11,954 nt of DNA from an uncultured beta proteobacterium. GTDB taxonomy: Bacteria > Pseudomonadota > Gammaproteobacteria > Burkholderiales > Burkholderiaceae_C. The stretch covers positions 1 to 11,954 of the forward strand of contig CAIQEX010000488.1 in NCBI GenBank assembly GCA_903870955.1, in the 5' to 3' direction. The notes beneath the pieces are model-generated. The model had not been told where the DNA came from and did no database searches. It saw only the letters and a list, made by a program, of their open reading frames with translations. Below are positions 8,627 through 11,954 of the stretch, in pieces (the first letter of the stretch is position 1; every line of letters begins with the position of its first letter). Made by a program: the position numbers and the translations under genes.

Positions 8627-11600
8627 ATGGCCAACGACCTCGTCAAGCTGCCTCAGTTGTCAACGCACGCGGAGACAAAAGGCAAAATCCTTAGCTTCCA
8701 CGCGGGGCAAACTGCAACCGTAAAGATGGAACAGGGCCTGCACTACATCCTGCGACGAGCCCCCAAGGGGGACGCAACCACCCCACTCGAAGTACCTGAC
8801 AACGTCATTGCCAGCCGCCAAGGCGACGCCCTGCATCTGCGCTATTCCGATAGCAGCACAATCACCTTTGAAAACTTTTACAGCGTGTGCACGACGGACT
8901 CAGCTTGCAGTGTCAACCTCGTCGGTGACACGGAAAACGGTATCACCCTCAGTGCCAGCAATGCAGCCGGTGGCACGGTCAGTGGCGACAGTGGAACGCT
9001 GGTGTATGCCCACGGCAACCACGATGTGCTGATGTCCATGGCGCAAGGCCAATCCAATATGGCCGGCGCTTTTACGGCCTTGGGTGAATCACCCGTCGTC
9101 ACCTACTTCCCTCAAACCCTTGCTATGGAAGCCGCCGGTCTAGCGCCCGCCTCCGCTGGCTTTGCCGCAGTACCCGCATTGATCGGCGGCAGCATATTGA
9201 TGGGTACTGGCTCCGCTGGCACGGGCAGCGCCGGAAATGGCGTGGCCGCACCATCCATCGTCAACGGATCCATTCAGGCCGGGCCCGTGATCTCAGGCAA
9301 TGACTTGCTGGTCAACATTTACGCAGGCGACAAGACCACGTTGCTGAAGGCAAATGTGCTGGTCGATGCCAGCGGACATTTCACGACCAATGTCGGCAGC
9401 TACGTCGGCGTGGTGTTTGCGCAATTGGTGGTCACGGGAACGGCGCTGGACTACATGGATGAAGCCACGGGCGTAGGCAAGAACCTGTCGTCTGCTTTGA
9501 CGGCCATGGGCGTCGTCAGAGGACCTGGCTCCACGCTAAGTCTGAACCTGAATGTACTGACCACCATCGCCGCCAACAAGATTGATCCGAACGCCTCCGT
9601 AGCCACCGTCAATGGCGTCAACAAGGCCGTGGCAACCACCTTTGGTCTGACGGACCTGCAAGGCCCGGTAGTCACCACGGTACTGAGTACCTATAACGCT
9701 GCGGATGGCCTCTCGGCCGCAGAGAATTACGGCGCCGTGCTGGCTGCGTTGTCCGGGATGGACAAACTCAATGGTGGCGATATATCGGCCACCATCACCC
9801 AGCTCACCAGCTCCATTGCTTTGAGCGGCAGCGGTAGCAGCAGCGCTACGACGATGTCAGACGCCGGCAAATACAACATCGCAGCCGGTGCAAAAGTGGT
9901 CATCCTCGCCGATTCCGGCACCGTGACCAACCAGTTCGGAAGCGCCGTTGCGACACTGATCAACTACGCCGCCAACCCGACAACCGGTACCTTGGGCCTG
10001 ACGGCGATTGGCAACGCAACAGACAGCGCAGTCGGCACCGTGCCCACGCAATTCGACTATGCCAATGCCAATGTCACGGGCATCGACAGCTCCGTCAAAT
10101 TGCAACTCATCAACGATGTCGTCAAGTCTTTGGTGTTGGCCAATGTGGACACCGTTGGCGAGGTTCAATCCCTCTCCGATGCCGTCACCGCCGTCATCAA
10201 TTCCCCGGCGGGTGGCACACCTCCGACATGGGTGCAGTTAAATGCATTGGGCATTCTGGGGGTCACCAGCGGCAATCTCAGTGCCGTGCTGGCCGCCATC
10301 GCAAACACCAGTCCGGATGGCAGCGCGGTGGATACCCAAGCGGAATTGCAGGCTCTGGTGAACACCATCAACACCGCTGTGGGCGTCCTGAGCAGCTATG
10401 CCCAGGCCAACACAGCCAGCGCGCCTGCAACACCCACCGGCACTGCACCGCTGTTGGGCAACTACAGTGCAGCCGGTATCACCGGTGTGGACAGCAGTAA
10501 CCTGCATGCCATCAACGATGCGCTGGCCACCGCTGCCATCACTGGCACGCAAGCCGACACACCGGCCAAGATTCAAACCATCGTCAACGCCTACAACGCC
10601 ATCCTGGCTAGCGCCGACGGCAACGCCGCCACGGCAGCCACCGCGTTAACCGCCGCCCAATTTGCCGCCATAGGCGCCGACATCGGTCTGGCAGTGAGCA
10701 GCCCACAGATCCTGTCCCTGCTCGACGACAGCATAGGAAGTAAAACCGCTGCAGCCGTGGACAGCGTGGCAGAAGTCAACCAACTGGCTGCAGCCGCCAA
10801 TGCAGTAGCCAACCAGGCTGCTGGTATCAGTGGCCTGACGATGGCTGACTTGGCTGCGTTAGGCATCACCGGCATCACCGATGCGCTTGGCGCCACGGGT
10901 TCGGTTACTGCGCTTTCGGCGGCGAATATCCAGAGCATCCTGAGCGCTATCAGCGCCACGCCAGACACCGGCACTGGCGTGGACACGCTGGCCAAGATAC
11001 AGGCACTGGTCAATGCCGCCGTGGACCTGACGCCTCCGATGGCACCGGTCATCACCGCCATCGCTGGCGACAACACCATCAACGCCGCGGAGCAAGGCGC
11101 CGCCGTCAGCGGCACGGCCGAGGCCCACTCCGTCATCACGATTACGCTGGGCGGCACCAGCCACAGCGTCACCACGGATGCTTCCGGCAACTGGAGCTAC
11201 GCCCTGCAACCTGCGGACATCAGCGCCATGGGGCAAGGCACAGAAGTTATTTCTGTCACCGCAACCGACGCAGCGGGTAATATTTCGCCAGCAGGCACCC
11301 GCACCATCCGCATCGATACATTGGCACCGACCCTGGCCATGGGTGTCATAGCCGGTGACGCCATACTGAACAAGACCGAGCACGACGCACTGAGCAGCAC
11401 GACCCATTTGCAAATCAGCGGGTCCACCACCGGTGTGGAAGACGGTCAATTGGTCGCCATCACGCTCAACTACCTGCAATACAGCGCCACCGTCACTGGC
11501 AATGCCTGGACCCTGAACCTGCCCAATGCCGACGCCCTGGCACTCAACCACGGCAACAGTTACTCGGCAATTGCTTCCGTGTCAGACGCGGCCGGTAACG

Positions 11601-11954
11601 TCTCCAATGTGGGCAGTTCTGCCGTGCTGATCGACATTGCCGCGCCAGACATCCCGACCGTGCACCAAAAGGTCACCAACAACACCCGGCCCACGCTGTC
11701 GGGCCATGCCGAAAAAACACTGGATGCGGGGCTCAGCTTTCTCAAGCTGGAAGTTGCAACCAGCGACGTCATCAGCGTTCTGGTGAATGGCATCACTTAC
11801 ACGCTGACCCTGGGCGGCACCAGCAGCCCGGCAGGCCTGACCTACAACACGGGCACCGGTGATTGGGCGCTGGACCTGAGCGGCGCAGCCAACCCGATGA
11901 CCAACGGCAACTATGAAGTCGCGGTGAGCGTGACTGCCGCTGGGCTGAGCAAGG
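8627..11954 (+). CDS. Very large Ig-like repeat surface/adhesin protein, 3'-truncated by window edge
   Basis: I translated this frame by hand across every line and it stays open from the ATG at 8627 to the window end, giving at least 1109 residues with no stop. There is no N-terminal Sec signal. Residues about 15-100 resemble the BapA-type prefix domain of biofilm proteins (GKILSFHAGQTATVKM, VIASRQGDALHLRYSD, TITFENFY). A hydrophobic Gly/Ala/Ser-rich stretch follows (about 165-210). Residues about 218-450 form a domain I associate with large Burkholderiales repeat proteins (VNIYAGDKTTLL, LDYMDEATGVGKNL, LNLNVLTTIAANK, ENYGAVLAALSGMDKLNGG). Helical repeats occupy about 478-803, then bacterial Ig-like domains begin at about 805, 900 and 1006. 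This matches giant adhesins exported by type I secretion, whose signal and any RTX repeats would lie in the unseen C-terminus (inference). The only cysteines seen are Cys88 and Cys94. It is divergent from the signalling operon. A non-adhesive S-layer or matrix protein is an alternative. Confidence 0.9.
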   Translation, partial: MANDLVKLPQLSTHAETKGKILSFHAGQTATVKMEQGLHYILRRAPKGDATTPLEVPDNVIASRQGDALHLRYSDSSTITFENFYSVCTTDSACSVNLVGDTENGITLSASNAAGGTVSGDSGTLVYAHGNHDVLMSMAQGQSNMAGAFTALGESPVVTYFPQTLAMEAAGLAPASAGFAAVPALIGGSILMGTGSAGTGSAGNGVAAPSIVNGSIQAGPVISGNDLLVNIYAGDKTTLLKANVLVDASGHFTTNVGSYVGVVFAQLVVTGTALDYMDEATGVGKNLSSALTAMGVVRGPGSTLSLNLNVLTTIAANKIDPNASVATVNGVNKAVATTFGLTDLQGPVVTTVLSTYNAADGLSAAENYGAVLAALSGMDKLNGGDISATITQLTSSIALSGSGSSSATTMSDAGKYNIAAGAKVVILADSGTVTNQFGSAVATLINYAANPTTGTLGLTAIGNATDSAVGTVPTQFDYANANVTGIDSSVKLQLINDVVKSLVLANVDTVGEVQSLSDAVTAVINSPAGGTPPTWVQLNALGILGVTSGNLSAVLAAIANTSPDGSAVDTQAELQALVNTINTAVGVLSSYAQANTASAPATPTGTAPLLGNYSAAGITGVDSSNLHAINDALATAAITGTQADTPAKIQTIVNAYNAILASADGNAATAATALTAAQFAAIGADIGLAVSSPQILSLLDDSIGSKTAAAVDSVAEVNQLAAAANAVANQAAGISGLTMADLAALGITGITDALGATGSVTALSAANIQSILSAISATPDTGTGVDTLAKIQALVNAAVDLTPPMAPVITAIAGDNTINAAEQGAAVSGTAEAHSVITITLGGTSHSVTTDASGNWSYALQPADISAMGQGTEVISVTATDAAGNISPAGTRTIRIDTLAPTLAMGVIAGDAILNKTEHDALSSTTHLQISGSTTGVEDGQLVAITLNYLQYSATVTGNAWTLNLPNADALALNHGNSYSAIASVSDAAGNVSNVGSSAVLIDIAAPDIPTVHQKVTNNTRPTLSGHAEKTLDAGLSFLKLEVATSDVISVLVNGITYTLTLGGTSSPAGLTYNTGTGDWALDLSGAANPMTNGNYEVAVSVTAAGLSK
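10058..11029 (+). repeat. Degenerate helical repeats inside the adhesin
   Basis: Four related protein units can be seen, starting at residues 478 (YANANVTGIDSS), 538 (LNALGILGVTSGNL), 613 (YSAAGITGVDSSNL) and 742 (LAALGITGITDALG). Each has a 'G(I/V)TG(V/I)' turn, a helix of Leu/Ile/Asn/Ala character, then a (T/V)xx(E/K)IQ-type helix such as KIQTIVNAYNAIL or KIQALVNAAV. Unit spacing is irregular, about 60, 75 and 129 residues. They are diverged at the DNA level, so they are not recent tandem copies. Confidence 0.6.
11039..11954 (+). repeat. Tandem bacterial Ig-like domains in the adhesin
   Basis: Three consecutive domains begin with an 'AP' linker: residues 805-899 (MAPVITAIAGDNTINAAEQG, with GNWSYAL and VTATDAAGNIS), 900-1005 (LQISGSTTGVEDG, NAWTLNL, SDAAGNVS) and 1006 onward (RPTLSGHAEKTLDAG, GDWALDL), the last cut by the window. 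The '(D)AAGN(V/I)S' and 'G.W...L' motifs are typical of bacterial Ig-like (Big_13-type) domains. They probably form an extended stalk that continues beyond the window. Confidence 0.8.

Noticed and set aside
10859..11551. Minus-strand frames within the adhesin region (also 10591-11190)
   Set aside because: The plus-strand frame is open throughout 8627-11954 and contains Ig-like domains. The antisense frames are low-complexity Cys/Gly/Val-rich shadows.

Overview
The window looks like a chromosomal segment of a GC-rich betaproteobacterium, most likely Burkholderiales and probably Comamonadaceae (Rhodoferax-like). This is a judgement from codon use, the protein sequences and the style of the large surface protein. 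No taxonomic search was run.

Layout. (1) Positions 1-3808, plus strand: the end of a glycogen synthase gene (glgA, 5' end outside the window) followed 5 bp later by a complete glycogen phosphorylase gene (glgP). This is a glycogen synthesis and breakdown pair. (2) Positions 3805-8339, minus strand: a tightly packed six-gene cluster, read from right to left. It encodes a 259-aa two-TM/coiled-coil protein of unknown function, a 47-aa single-TM miniprotein coupled to it by an ATGA overlap, a TAXI-family (TRAP-type) periplasmic solute-binding protein, a membrane histidine kinase with a periplasmic Cache-like domain and a NarL-type HisKA_3 core, a receiver-only protein that lacks the phosphoacceptor aspartate, and a NarL/LuxR-type response regulator with an insertion in its helix-turn-helix. 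The cluster's last gene meets glgP tail to tail, and the two TAG stop codons share one CTAG. (3) Positions 8340-8626: a divergent, locally AT-rich control region. (4) Positions 8627-11954, plus strand: one reading frame, open from a well-placed ATG to the window edge (at least 1109 codons). It encodes a very large surface/adhesin-like protein with a BapA-type prefix domain, a Gly/Ala-rich hydrophobic stretch, a long Ala/Thr/Asn-rich region with helical repeats, and at least two to three bacterial Ig-like domains. Its end is outside the window.

How the parts may work together. The minus-strand cluster reads as a signalling module. A periplasmic binding protein with no TRAP permease genes beside it sits directly upstream of a Cache-domain kinase, which is followed by a degenerate receiver and a DNA-binding regulator. 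Two unknown membrane proteins are produced first. The adhesin gene diverges from this operon across 287 bp, so the regulator could control both. That link is inference. The most novel candidate here is this module: binding protein, Cache kinase, pseudo-receiver, variant-HTH regulator and two unknown membrane proteins.
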